Below the pieces are notes generated by a model. The model made no database searches, was not told the DNA's origin, and saw nothing but the letters and a program-made list of their open reading frames with translations. The translations under genes and the position numbers were made by a program. Positions 50,601 to 63,600 of a stretch of 64,000 nucleotides of DNA are shown here, piece after piece; position 1 is the first letter of the stretch, and each line of letters opens with the position of its first letter. The DNA is from Larimichthys crocea. Lineage: Eukaryota; Chordata; Actinopteri; Sciaenidae. Location of the stretch: assembly GCF_000972845.2 (NCBI RefSeq), contig NC_040026.1, forward strand, positions 496,885 through 560,884, given 5' to 3'.

Positions 50601-53600
50601 AATGTGTTTTCTAGAATGTGGAAGCAATTCAGCTTAATGTTTCCATACTGAACCTGAAAAGCTATTTGAGTTATTATTCATAGATGTTTATAAAAATGTC
50701 AATTTTTTTTGTAGGTTTTTTAACAACAAAGACAGCAATGCTTACGTCTGTGATTTTAAATTCATCGGGGGTCGTTAATTCTTAACAATCATTAACACCT
50801 AATCAGGTTTTCAGCATTATGAACAATCAGCACAGTATGACTGTCTGACATGTGATGTTCATTGTTTTTGGATATATGACTCATGATTTAACGTGAAGTG
50901 TTTGACTAACCTGTGGCTTCGTGTGTGTGGTTTTTAAGAGATAAGACTCCAAATATACATTAGATAAGGATCCTCTTTAAATATACACAATAAAAACACG
51001 TGATGTCTGGACTCACACATTGATGTAGATATACATACAACAAAACGTCCGATTGATTTATCAGTCTCACTCTAGTACAGTGTCATAATCCACGAGAATG
51101 ATTCTTTTATAGATGTAGCTTATAGATTCATTTTGTCAGCAATAATACATTTATTATCAATATGATTACATTGTCTCATTATTTATGTAGGATAAACATG
51201 TACACATTCTCATCATATATTGGACAGTTACATCTGTATAAAGTATCTGTGCATGTAGTGGCCTGTCTCATGTGTCATTAGGTCAGCTGACTGTGTGTGT
51301 TGGTGTGTTTGTCAGTTATTTGATGACAGACTTTTAACTGGCAGCCTGATGAAGAACTCACTAACTGACTCACTCACTCAATGGCTGATGGAGTGATGAG
51401 GAATTTTAATGAATAACTCATTGTCATTTATACACACACACAAACACGCACACACACAGGCACGCACGCGCGCACACACACACATACACACATACGCATA
51501 CACAAAAAGCCAGTCGTGTTGATTGAAGGCTTTCTAAAGGGTTTGTAGTCTTTCATGTCACAGAAGAGATGCAAACACTTCAACTATTGAGTTTGGACAC
51601 CCTCTGTCTTTTATGCTGAGTCTCTCAGTGAAACCTCCACTGTGAACTACGTCCATTATGGATATGGATGGTGTACTGCACTGAAAGTATTGTCCACTGA
51701 GCACTTTTGATAGTATTTAAAGTGAAAACTTGCTCAAGTGTAAGATCCTGTTCTACAAAAATGACTCAGCACAGTGAACACAAGTATACACAGCATATTG
51801 TAGCAGTGGTGAAGGGTATATAATGATTACATTTACTGTACAGGTTCTGCATTTAAAGTGTCAATAATCAATATTTTTATAATAAAGTATCAAATGACAA
51901 TGTAATATGGGTCATATGTAGTGATAAGCCTACAGAGAAGACTCATTGTTGAGCTGTCTTTTGGTTCAGTGTCACTGCTCTCGCAGCAGACAGCACACAC
52001 ACAGACAGTCGGAGAGCAGCAGGTTAACATAGTGCAGCATTTAGCAGCTAAAGATACAGATTTCCCTCAGGAGCAGGTGGTGACCAAAAACAGAGCTAAA
52101 ACAAAAGAGACAATATTAACTTTGATTCATCAGGCAAACACAAATAAATAGTAACACTGTATGTGCTGGATGTTCAGAAAAATGACTTCTTCACTCTTTT
52201 CATACACTACATACTCTCAGACAAATGTACACACTGGTTACCTGAAGAAGAGTCTTTAAATAGTTTGAGCTCATTTTATATAACCTAATGAAAACACTAG
52301 TGTACTAGTGTAATATGAGGTCTTGAGTCCATAGTCAAGACCTCATCCACATCAGTCTCTTCCTTCATCTGTGCCACACACATTTGACAGAACAGATTTA
52401 CTCATATTTGAATCAGTACAGCTGTTTTAAACAGCACACAGGTGTGTGTGTGCCCTTGTATGCTTGTGTGCGTGTGCGCGTGCCCGTGCGTGCTTGTGTC
52501 TCTTGACCAAACCAATCAAACCTGTGTAGCTGTTACTGCAGGTTGTTTTTATGTGTGTATGGAGGGTTTGTGTGTGTGTTCTTAGAAGAAAGTAGAGATG
52601 AGCCACAGAGCAGACTAATCCTTTCCACTGTGGTTCATTCAGTCTGTCTGTAATCAGCGGTGGTCAGCATGTGATGATGTAACAGGACACTTGTCTTTTC
52701 CACTCTGAATCTTTCTACACTGGAAATCCACTCGCCATATTTACGTGTAACTTTAACTGATTCTTGCACTCCCGTAACTTCATGTCAAATCAGATTTAAC
52801 TTAAACACAGAACAATGAAGAATACATGAGTTGTATGTAATTGCTGACTTAATGTAATTCTCAAATAAATTACTTTTTTCATGTGATGTTCATCTAACGG
52901 CTGGAGCTTAAAAAATGTCCAAGCAGCAGTTTTGGTGTCTATACTTAATTTCCCCGGTCATGACATCGTGCTGTGTAGCCTTGCCTGGACTTCATACCAA
53001 ATGCTATTCAAATCATTGAATTTGTGGTTGTTGTGAGGTTCCCAGGAACTGGTTGGATCAGTTGCATCCTGTCCTGAACAGTCACAAAATGATTTTCGCC
53101 AACATGATATCTTTTTATAAGCTCATTGTTATTGTTAGTCCTGTCAGACTCCTTTTCCCTGGTACCCTGTGAGAAATGTTCACTTTATTTATTTCAGTCC
53201 AAGTAGATCTGAAAATGTAAGACAAAGAAAAGAAACAAATTCTCAGATTTGATGGTTCCTTTATACCAATTAATCAGTCGACTGATTGTGCAACTCTAGT
53301 ACAGACAACAGCACAGTGAAGCTGTTTGTGTTGTGCCTGAGCTGACAGAGTTAGTGTGGGATGGTGATGATGATGCAGAGTGATCATAACAAGGAGCTGA
53401 ACCTTGCTCAATTTTTGTCGCAACACAATGAAACATCATCCATCATCTGTCACCCTGATAACTTTCCAGATCATAAAACCCCGGGTTCACAGTGTCAGAG
53501 TTTATCATCTGATTAATGTTCATACGTTACTCAAAGTGGCTGCCATACTGCTGACTGTGACTGCTGACAGTGAACACAACCTTTAGACAGGTTACGATAC

Positions 53601-53909
53601 CTCTGCAGCTCCAGTCCTAAAAGTAGAGTCAAATAATCTCTCACTGAATGTTTGATCAACCGGGACTAATGCACTGCTCTGAGATACTATGATAAATATT
53701 AGATTTTAGACAGTGTCATATTCCATGTCCTGTCTCCATGTTCAGCTCTAAGACTGAATTTGTCAACTCTGTGAATGTTTGTCAGGCGGCATAACCTAGT
53801 GTGAGTGTAGAGTAATGACAGCAGAGCTGAGTTTCTCTTTGGGAAGGACAAAGTTCATGTTGCTCTCCTCTTCTCTTTGTGTTTTTTCTGTCCTCCATCT
53901 TTCTCTCAT

Positions 53910-53957
<48 letters not shown>

Positions 53958-54742
53958 GTTGTTGTTGTTGTTGTTCCTCATAGAAAATGTCTCAATTCAT
54001 TCCTGCTCCACTGACAATAATCATTTGACTGAACCTCAGGACTTCACAGGTGTGTTGAAGATAACCCTCTCTGTGTCTCTTGTAGGTATTTTGCAGCATC
54101 CAGATGGAACAGTCCTGAAGCAGCTCCAGCCTCCTCCCAGGGGTCCACGAGAGATGCAGTTCTACAGCATGGTAATATCAACACAGTTCTCCTCGCACAG
54201 TTACATAGAGAAGAGGGACACAGCCACATAAGATGCCTGAAGAATATACGTCTCAATATCTTCAGTAAACATAGGTTTATATTTATTAGCTTTCTAAACT
54301 TTTCAAAAAGTGATTACAAATGTGTAAAAATCATAAGGATGGATGGATGTAAATTGTTAATAATCAGTGTAAATATCAGACATTCCCTGTGGGTCCTGTG
54401 TGTCTGCTGCTTCAGACACACAGGACCTGTGTGTCTGCTACTTGCTTCCTCAGCAAGTCTCACACAGACGGGAATGAGTCGTGTGTGCGTGTGTGCGCGT
54501 GCGTGTGTGTGCGCGCGCGCGCGTGTGTGTGTGTGTCTCTTGACTAGGGATGTAACGATACATCGTGCCACGATTAAAATCGGTACAAATGTGTGACGAC
54601 TCGCATCGGTTGACAGAAAAAATGAATCGCGATTCTTGCGAATGCGAGAGAAGTAGGATATGTTGTTTTTCGTCTTTTTAAAAAAATTAGAAATAGGTTA
54701 CGTTGTGGCTGCAACTTCCGCTGCCGCGTCTGCCTTTCTGTG

Positions 54743-54782
<40 letters not shown>

Positions 54783-55796
54783 CTACACACATGCGCAGTA
54801 GTGGTAATCGGCGTCAGGCCTGACTGTACTGTAAATGATACCATAACACAGATCCTCCAGGAATTCACGATGTTGCAATTTGCAACTTCAACGCAACTTC
54901 AGTGAATCCCCGTGAATTCAGGGGTGTTGCAATCTTAACCAATCACCGCAACTTCCGCGCAGTCTGCACGGGGGATTAAACTCGGGTCAGGGACGGCCGC
55001 ACCGTGCGGGAGGATCCCTTCGTGGGACCTCTCCCCGGCGCTGGCTGGCCCCCGCCGGGCACATTTCCTCCGAGGTGGTGCGCCGCGACCGGCTCTGCGT
55101 TTACAGCGCCCGGACCTCGCCGTTTCCCGGGGCCGTGGACTCTCATTAAAGGGTTAATGAGCTATCATCTTGTTGTTTTTATTTTCAGTTAGCTCATACT
55201 TCAAGCTGAAAGGTAATGGTCAGATCAGCTGCTTGCTGGCAGCCCTAATAAGAACACAAACTGCTTGAGAGTTTCTGTAAAGAGAGATTTTTTTCCTACA
55301 AATAAAAAGATAATTTTATTTGGTCAGAATTTGTCTGTAGCTCATTTTAATTTAAAAAAAAATCGTGAAAAAATCGTATCGTGAACAAAAAATCGTGACT
55401 CGAATCGAGTCGTGAGTTGAGTGTATCGTTACATCCCTACTCTTGACCAAACCAATCAAACCTAATCCTAACACACCTCGGAAGTCTAGTCACATAAACA
55501 CGTTTCAGCTGTGTGACAACACACATAATTTAATCATCTTAAAAGTCTATGTCTATATATGTTTGATGTTTGTACTACAAGAGCGTAAGTGTAACCGGAG
55601 TTAAATTCCTTGTGTTCACATACCTGGGCAATTAAAGTGATTTTGATTCTGATAAATGTAAGATGTTTTGTGTGTACACAACAAACACTTCAATACTGAT
55701 ATTTGATAAACAAACGATTAAGTGAGTAATCTGAAAATAACCAATCAGATTATTTCAACCCTACACTAATATAAAGTATGTACAGTCTGTGTGGGA

Positions 55797-55838
<42 letters not shown>

Positions 55839-56369
55839 GTGTCGGTGTGTTCAAGGTGTATGCAGAGGACTGCAGTGATCCATGCCTTCTGGAGCTCCAG
55901 AACCATCTACCCAAGTACTACGGTGCCTGGTCCTCTCCTGACAGCCCCAATGGTAAGACACTATTACACCGAGCAGCTGTTTCTAAGTGACCTCCAGCTG
56001 CTCCAGCTCGTGTTATTTCTTCAAATCGACTCTTCTTCTGTGACATGACTGACACAGGTTTTCACTGCAGGTTTAGTAAAACATAATAAATCCTCTCATC
56101 GGTTTGATTGGTATGAAGCTGAGCAAGAACTTCCATCCATTAAAAATCAAACCTCAGTTTAATGCTCATCACTTTGTATCTGTGCCACCGCCTCAGACCT
56201 GTACCTGAAACTGGAGGATGTGACTCGACACTTCGTCAAGCCGTGTATTATGGATGTCAAGCTGGGCCAGAGGAGCTACGATCCATTCGCCTCGCAGGAG
56301 AAACGTGAGCAGCAGATCAGAAAATACCCACTGATGGAGGAGATTGGCTTCCTGGTCCTCGGCATGAGG
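47608..56369 (+). CDS. ipmk: Inositol polyphosphate multikinase (IPMK), coding exons 1-4; gene continues past the window
   Basis: Exons 47608-47845, 54086-54171, 55856-55952 and 56197-56369 join in phase to the first 198 residues. IPMK phosphorylates Ins(1,4,5)P3 and InsP4 to InsP5 and has PI3-kinase activity, mainly in the nucleus. Residues 1-57 are a variable N-terminus. Then come LNGCVPLSHQVAGHKYG, the nucleotide-binding GILQHPDGTVLKQLQPPPRG, YLKLEDVTRHF and the catalytic PxxxDxKxG motif in PCIMDVKLGQRSYDP (D160, K162), ending EEIGFLVLGMR. No sequence for the remaining C-terminal half (including the SLL and IDF motifs) was found to base 64000, so intron 4 is over 7.6 kb. Start: no ATG lies between the in-frame TAA at 47551 and 47608. 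Confidence 0.95.
47846..53912. other. IPMK intron 1, mostly unremarkable with microsatellites
   Basis: (GT)n/(TA)n at 47935-48021, poly-T at 49361-49379, CA/CG-rich run at 51431-51504, and GT-rich stretch about 52441-52500. A decayed hAT end (AATTAATCAGTCGACTGATT) is at about 53266-53299. No gene was seen. Confidence 0.45.
53913..53975. repeat. (TTA)n(TTG)n microsatellite upstream of IPMK exon 2
   Basis: A compound trinucleotide run ending 110 bases before the exon 2 acceptor. Confidence 0.95.
54545..55439. mobile_element. Non-autonomous hAT element, 895 bp, perfect 8-bp duplication CTCTTGAC
   Basis: Ends are TAGGGATGTAACGATACATC and, inverted, TAGGGATGTAACGATACACT. CTCTTGAC stands on both sides (54537-54544, 55440-55447). 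AATCG-rich subterminal repeats are present on both sides. The core has no transposase but holds a (CA)n run (54747-54780), a GC-rich piece resembling 28S rDNA (54957-55140), and an 85-bp module (55151-55240) also present inverted at 59780-59875. It lies in IPMK intron 2. Confidence 0.9.
54957..55140 (+). pseudogene. Captured fragment resembling the 28S rRNA D2 expansion segment
   Basis: The stretch is far more GC-rich than its surroundings and carries landmarks recalled from vertebrate 28S rRNA D2: CGCGCAGTCTGCACGG, GCCGGGCACATTTCC, then GGTGCGCCGCGACCGGCTCT, and further on TTACAGCGCCCGGACCTCGC with CCCGGGGCCG. In order they match D2 with an apparent loss between CGGCTCT and TTACAGC. It lies in the core of the hAT element and cannot make rRNA. 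No alignment was run. Confidence 0.72.
55797..55837. repeat. (GAT)n microsatellite at the IPMK exon 3 acceptor
   Basis: It ends 18 bases before exon 3 (55856), where a pyrimidine tract would be expected. The acceptor itself reads GTGTTCAAG. Confidence 0.95.
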
Positions 56370-56635
56370 GTGAGTCTGACCTGTGGTGCTGTCATGGAGG
56401 GTCTTTAATCTGTCTAATATTTCTCTTTCCTCTTAGTTTGTTTCACTTCAAACTGGGAAACAGCCTTAAATTGCACTGCAAATGGCAAAGAAATGTACCT
56501 GTACACAAATTTCTCTTCAAGATCTGAAATGTGATGAATGCCTCCTGACTAAATGTTTTGGGATGTCATTGGCACTTCCAGGTATTAAATCAGCTGGTAA
56601 ATACTGTAAATTGTGGGAGTGCGTGCGCACACACA

Positions 56636-56677
<42 letters not shown>

Positions 56678-56930
56678 CATCTTTTGTCGGTGTTCATCTG
56701 AAGCAGTTACTTGTATCTCTGTATTTCTGAGAATTTCCTGACCTGAACTGAGGCAGCAGAGCCGTAGACACACATCATGTCGTGTCTCATTAGTTTGTCG
56801 ACACGGGTGAAACACACAGACGACAGGAAAGAAACAGAGAGCTTCTTATCTGTCACAGAGGAAGAGAGTCAAATAGCTAAACCTTTAAACTTTATCACTT
56901 TGATCAGTTTCCATTGCAGACTCCGCCAGT

Positions 56931-56988
<58 letters not shown>

Positions 56989-57591
56989 GTGTTTTGGTTT
57001 GGGCTTTCCCAAGAAACAAACAAAAGTGACTTAATGAGCTGAATAATATAAATATATTGTGATGTGGAACACGGCATGGTTTAAAATGGGGACTGATGGC
57101 AACAGTATATCAGCACTTATACCACAATGATTCTTTTTTATCACCTTACTTGGCTTAGTAGTAAACTTTGTCTAGCTCAAATTTGTCATCATTTTCTCAT
57201 TTCAAAGATACAAACTTTAATTGTGTTTCAACATAACCTGACAGTATAATAAGACAAAGGGCATTCTGAGACATTCAAACAAACAACATAGATGTTAATA
57301 AATAATATGCTGTACAGATTGAGACAAATAGTTGATATAAATAAAATGACTGGACTCACGAGGATTCGTTTCCCTCCTGTTAAACTTTGATTTGATTTGT
57401 ATGTAATGGACTTGTTAGTTTACAAGTCATTCATTTGTGTTCTGTTTGTATAGAGGTCTAGGACTGACAGCATTCCATTCATATCATTCACTTCAATTCT
57501 TTTTCCTTTTAACATTTGAACTGTCACTATCTGAGGAACATTTAAATCAGCTGATTCTCTGAGAAAATCTCTATTTCAAATAAATATGCAC

Positions 57592-57673
<82 letters not shown>

Positions 57674-59666
57674 AAATGGTATTCTTCATATGTGGAGCTG
57701 TTTGCTCAGCATATTCTATATTTTTTTTATTATGGACCCCTGTTAAGAAATAATGGCAGCAATGGAATACAATATTCTATATTTTCTATGCTTTCATTAG
57801 TGTATAATCACCTGAGAAAAAGAATTGTTACATTGTTGTCACCTTGAATGAGCCTTTTATGTGTAAAGGCGCAGTGGGTCCACCATGTTAAACTAACATG
57901 ATGTTTTACAGCAGAGCAAAACAGACAACACTGACTCCATATTGGGCATTTCATGTTTTTTGTGCTTTTCACAATCCTTCATGCTAGGAAGGAGAATTAA
58001 TAATCAATTAATGAAAATGAACAACTAATTAGAATGAATTCATCTGTAGTGTACAGATTAAGCACTCGTTTGTATCTGTACAAGTACTGTATTAGTACAA
58101 AATGACACAATTCACTTACTGCCAACTAATTCACTTCAAATTGAAACGGTGTACAGCAGAGCATAAGCCTGGTACTTATATAATGGACCTGATGTGAAAC
58201 TTATCAATGGTATCAGATTTTTTTTTTTTTTTTTCAGATTGACCATGGTATTTAATCTGAAAATAAAAAAACTAACTGAAACAATCCAGTTGTTTCCAGG
58301 TCTACATCACTAATACTGTGTATATACCCACATTAATAATTAAGCTTCTAGGGACAGGACAGTGTGAGGTGTGGATGATTTATATGTGAGAGGAGGTCAT
58401 GAACTGTGTATTTCTGTACAGTCGGAGATAGTCCATTGATTGACGGTTTGTCCTGAAAGGCCTGATGGTGTTTGTCTAACCCGATCCTCTGTGGAAATGA
58501 CATTAGCTTTATGGCTGCATGTCTCCACCCTTTGTAAACCTCTTCTAAATGAACCGTATGCTTGTAGCCTTCTAATGTTTGCTCATGTGATCTCATCTCT
58601 ATGGACACAGTTTACGTAGAGCAGGTGAACTCAGTGTTTGCTGCGCTATAGCACCTCAGGCTGAGAAGTGACAAAGCAACATCTATATCCTTTAGAAGTT
58701 GACTTAAACCTTGGAAGGTGTACTCAGGGCGGTGCTGAATTGACTTGAGTCTTCATTTGTTTTAGGGGAAAACTGGACTTATTGTCACCAACTGTACAGA
58801 ACATTTGAGCCCTTTGGCTTGTTGGTTTTACGGCCGACAACACAGCTCACTAATCACGCTCATTTCCTGCAGCAAACAGCTGTTTGCAGTAAACTCTGCG
58901 TATGCCAACTTCTCAGCACCAAGTAGCTGACAGAGATTGATGTGATGTGATCACCAATAAGCAGAAAACAATTCTACCTGTTAACTCTTTTCAATATACA
59001 TGAGTACTGAGTGATCAATCTCCATATTGTACGTAAAAGATTTTAAGCACTACAGTACTTGTAATCTCAGTAGATTATAGTGAACAGTTTGAGTTTGTGA
59101 GCTGAAGAGCTTAAAGGTTTTGGTGTTGCAGTAGCTCATGCTGCGATGTGGACAGATGAAAACCAGACAGAAGTTCGTAGTTTTTGTCGTTGAGAACAGA
59201 ACGTGCCTGGCACTGAGCTGGGAAAGTTTCCACATTAATCTCTGCTATGTGTTTGTTTAGATGGTGGGGAGACTAATTAGTGGTAATGGTCTTCCTGATG
59301 GAAGGATGATATGGAGGGATGATAGGGAGGGAACAGAGAGTTAGATTCAAAGGAAAAGATAAAAAGGGGTGATTAAGTGTGGTGCTGAGGGGACAGTCTA
59401 AAAACTATGATGCCTCTCATCCTGCAGAGACTTGGATCCTGTTCTTCACGTGTGGTTGAATGAATCCAGGCGAACAGGTTGTTCCTGTTCATTCTCATCC
59501 AGATAATCTGTTTTTTCAATAAAACCATGTTGAAACCATGATCACTGTCAATATGATTGGATTATAACTGCAGATATGTAAGTTTGTTGAGGTGCCTCCC
59601 AACATGCACTGGGGCAATAGATTCATCAACATACAGTAAAAATACATTTGGACTTTTAGTGTCCAC
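56370..59666. other. Start of IPMK intron 4, microsatellites only
   Basis: (CA)n at 56634-56676, (ATC)n at 56931-56988, (TTA)n(GTA)n at 57592-57673, poly-T at about 58210-58224. No exon with the expected IPMK C-terminal motifs was found. Confidence 0.5.
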
Positions 59667-59998
59667 TAGGGCTGCCATAAACGATTATTTTGATAGTAGA
59701 CTAATCACCGATTATTTTTTCGATTAGTCGACTAATCGGATCATACGTAAATTGACTGTAAAACATACAGCTTATCGCACCAGCATGCAGCTGATCAGAT
59801 CATTAGCTTTCAGCTTGAAGTATGAGCTAACTGAAAATAAAAACAATTAACATGATAGCTCATTAACCCTTTAACAGGGCTCTAAATTAACTTTTTTGAT
59901 CACCAGCCAATGTGGCTGGTAAGTTTCCAAAGTTACCAGCCAATCAGAATTTAATTTGATAATTTTATTAACTAATTGTCTTTAAGGGGGGGGGGGAA
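59667..59998. mobile_element. Chimeric hAT fragments
   Basis: It starts TAGGGCTGCCATAAACGATT (59667), a hAT-type terminus. Bases 59780-59875 are the inverse of the module at 55151-55240. At 59876 the sequence switches to CAGGGCTCTAAATTAACTTT, which looks like the end of another hAT-type repeat with GCTGGTAA-type palindromes (CCAGCCAATGTGGCTGG). The matching right ends were not found, so element borders are open. Confidence 0.6.
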
Positions 59999-60696
59999 TC
60001 AACGTGTACACCAATGAAAACAGCCATGGTAAAAGAGAAAACACATGTAAGGTCAGAACATGGCTCAAACATCAACATGGATGAGATAAGATGAACTCTG
60101 ACTAAGACTAATAGAAAGGAACTGTGTAAATGAATGAGCACACAGCATGAGGATCGTCTTGCTGACAGGATAATAAGTAGTAATATTAAGCAGTTTTTTT
60201 GACAACTCCACATATTTGAAACTTGCTGCTTTTAAGAGTCAACTGACAGACTCACCACAGACAGAATGCTAAAGAATGACAGACAGACGGACAGCAAGTG
60301 AATGGTTTCATGTTTTGTTTTTTGGCTTGGCGTGCTGACATGTCATCAACGGTACAAACAGAAGTCAAAGTCCTTTTTACCCTAATCTCACTGGGCTTTA
60401 TTAATAATCTACATGAAGTTGGGAATTAGGTACATACAAAAATGATCCTAACATTCATTACTCATAACCCATACAACTATTCAGGGTCTAATATGACCCA
60501 TTTTGTACATAACAATAAAATAAAGCGAAACTAATTAACTACGTAGCATATTTACACATGTAGAAGCATGTTTAGAAGAACATACACCGGGAAAATGTCC
60601 AAATCTGAGCAAGTAAACGAAGTCTGGTGGGCTAAGCGCTCGCTTCTGAAACACTCCTGGTGGGGTTTAAAGTCGCGTGCAGGACGGACCAAATAC
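59999..60696. other. IPMK intron 4 sequence, unassigned
   Basis: No gene was recognised. It may still belong to the inverted-repeat element at 60697-64000, whose outer border cannot be set because its right arm leaves the window. Confidence 0.35.
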
Positions 60697-63600
60697 GCCA
60701 GCCACAAAACACGCCAAAGTGTCACTGATAATTCAACAATAAGATTAGCTTCATGTTGTGGCGCCTCAGTATGTTTTTTTTTATCCTTCTCGCCTGAGAA
60801 ATAACTTTTATTCCTAGTTTTGGATAGCGGAAAGGCCTACACTACCCAGAATGTCTCGACCACTGAAGTAGTTTGGAGCTACAATCTGATTGGACAACCG
60901 AGGACCCTCTGCCTGGAAGTGTTTTCTAACTATGGTTAAAGATTTCTTTTAATAATAATATCATCAACGTTTTTCAGCACAAACACTGTGTGGTGTGTCA
61001 CCATGATATTATGACTGATAAAAAAAAAGTTAATCACTTCTCTCTTAAGTGTGCTTTTTTATATGTCTTTTGTTTAGAGCAGGGCTTGTTATCAACAGAC
61101 CTTTGGAGAAGAGAAAAATGAAATTCCTGTGTGCAGTTTAGGGCTGGAGCTGTACTGTGTAATATTCATATACAGTAAACATTTTATTCATGGAAAGCTT
61201 TCTGGGCGCTCAAAGGATCACAAAAGCACCATGCAGCACACTCACCATGGAGTTTTGTTCAGTGTTTTGTCGAGAGAAATCATCAAAGTCAGATATGACA
61301 TATTTGATGGGTGTTGTTTTATTAAAAGCCATGCCGTCACACGGGTAAATTGACAGTCACAGAACATATCTGAGCACACCTCAAGCTGACCCCAAGGTCA
61401 AGGCCATATCCCCTGAAACTCACATCACGCTTGAGATAGGGGCCTGAAATCTGCACCTGCGCATTGGGACAGCATGGTCGACCACGGGGTCGAGTTCTAA
61501 CCCCGTGCGCCCTTCGGGAGGGTCAGAGGTCAGCCGTTCTGTACTTAGCAGAGGCCCTAGTAGTTCAGGGCTAAAACACACTGTTTGTTTGTGAATAACC
61601 ATCAGCGCTTTGAGACGGAGGCTGAAATCTGAGTATGTGTATCAGGACGCAGGGTCTGATCAGGGCCCCTATTTTCACCCCGTACCCCCTTTGGAAAGGT
61701 CGAGTTCACCCTTTCTGGACACCTTTTTGGGAATAAATTGACAATGCCTTTGAGGTAGGAGGCGAAATTTGACATGTCCGTACGCCGTGGAGCCTTTTGC
61801 TGGGATTTTTTGGTCCTGTCACAATCCCATCACTGTAGAGCTATTAGCTTCTAGAAGGTCACAGAGTTGGGACTTTGGGAGCCTGACCCAGACCTCCATT
61901 TAGAATGCACAGTGAGTTTCATGCAGTTCGGTGCTTTTTTGGCCAGCGAGGGCACAGATTCGTGGAACGGCGTCCTTTCTCGGCCCCGCCCATCGAAAAG
62001 TACTGGGCCGATGTGGACCAGACCAACATCTACACTCATCTCATGCCCCTGACACATACAAAATTCTTAGACCGTGCGACTTGTAGAAACACATGTCCTC
62101 CAAAACCTCCATGCAGGTCAGAGGTATAAGACTGCATGATTCTAGGACAGACCCCAATGCTCAGGAATCCAGACGGGGCAAAAAAATTCTACTGGACTTG
62201 TGGGTTTTTTTTCACCGGTTCATTATCAGGCCCCTGGGGGATCCCTCTGTCCAAATCTGGGGCCCATGGGGTCAAAGGCTGCTGCGCGGCGCCAAAAGAC
62301 ATGTTTTTTTTTGTGAGTCCCCAAATCTGACCTTTTCTTTTCCGGTCACGACTCCTGATAATTATCAAAGCTTTGGAGCAGGGGGCTGAACATTTGAGTA
62401 TGCGAATGCAGGACGTGGGCCACAATCACTGTGCCGAGGTTTCGTACCCGTGGCCCCTTGGGAAGGTCAGGGTCAGCCGTTCTGTACTCAATGAGACCTA
62501 CTACCTACTTTTTAGGGATTCATTTATCAATGATTTAGGCAGGGGTCTGAAATTTGAGTATAGATCAATATAATCAATAGACTTCCTAAACTGATATTTT
62601 ACTACCCCACTATTATACTGTGGTACAGCCATTTTTAATTGTCCTTTTGAATTCTATTTTTTTTTCCTCTGTGTGTGTAGTTGTAATGGATAAGACCACA
62701 TAGTTGAATATCGGAGAGCTGTCTACCATTACGGGAGATTTATGATCTATTGGATTCATAGTTTTTTTATGTCCTTAAGCCAGTTATAGAGTGAACACGA
62801 GACTGACACTGACTAAGTGGATCTCTTTTATTATCTGAAACTTTTATAACACTTTAACTTTATTCTATTATAATTTCAACATGTTGAACTTTGAAACTGT
62901 GGACTTGTTGGTGCCAACTCTGCAACCTGTGGTGGCGTTTTACAGATGCTTGCGCACGGTTCCCATGTGTCATCCCAACTTTGCCACTTCAGGAAAAAAC
63001 AAACAAAAACAACAACAAAACACTCACACACAATATAGGTTAAAAGGATAAGTAGGTTTGTGACGGTATCAAAAGTCTAGGTTGGAATATCATCTCTATT
63101 CATGTCATGCTTTATACAATTTCATTTTTATCACAATTGTCACAATCAAATACTACTCCTAGGCCTCGTTAAGTACAGCCGCTGCCACTCTGCCCCTCCC
63201 GAAGGGCGCACAGGTCTGAAACTCCGACACCGTGGTCGACCATGCTGTCCCAATGGCAGGTGCAGATTTCAGGCCCCTATCTCAAACGTTGATGAGTTAT
63301 CAGGGGTATTGGCCTTGACCTTGGGGTCAGCTGGAGGGGGCTCAGATATGTTGTTCGGTGACGTCAATTTACCAGTGTCACGGCATAGCTTTTTAATAAA
63401 AATACACCCTATCAAATATGTCAATTCGACTTGATGATTTCTTCGACAAAACACTGAACAAAACTCACATGGTGAGTGGTGCTGCATGGTGCTTTTGTTG
63501 ATCCTTGAGCACCAGAAAGCTTTCCATGAAAAATTGTTTACTATTATAGAATTATACCCTAGTACAGCTCCAGCGCACACTGCACACAGGAAATTTCATT

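Noticed and set aside
53796..54231. ORFs rich in Leu or Asn around IPMK exon 2
   Set aside because: The Leu and Asn runs are translations of the (TTA)n(TTG)n microsatellite. Only 54086-54171 is a real exon, in the frame set by exon 1.
60568..60804. A 78-codon ORF (MFRRTYTGKMSKSE...) near the giant inverted repeat, considered as a transposase start
   Set aside because: No recognisable domain, and it runs into low-complexity T-rich sequence; not enough to call a gene.
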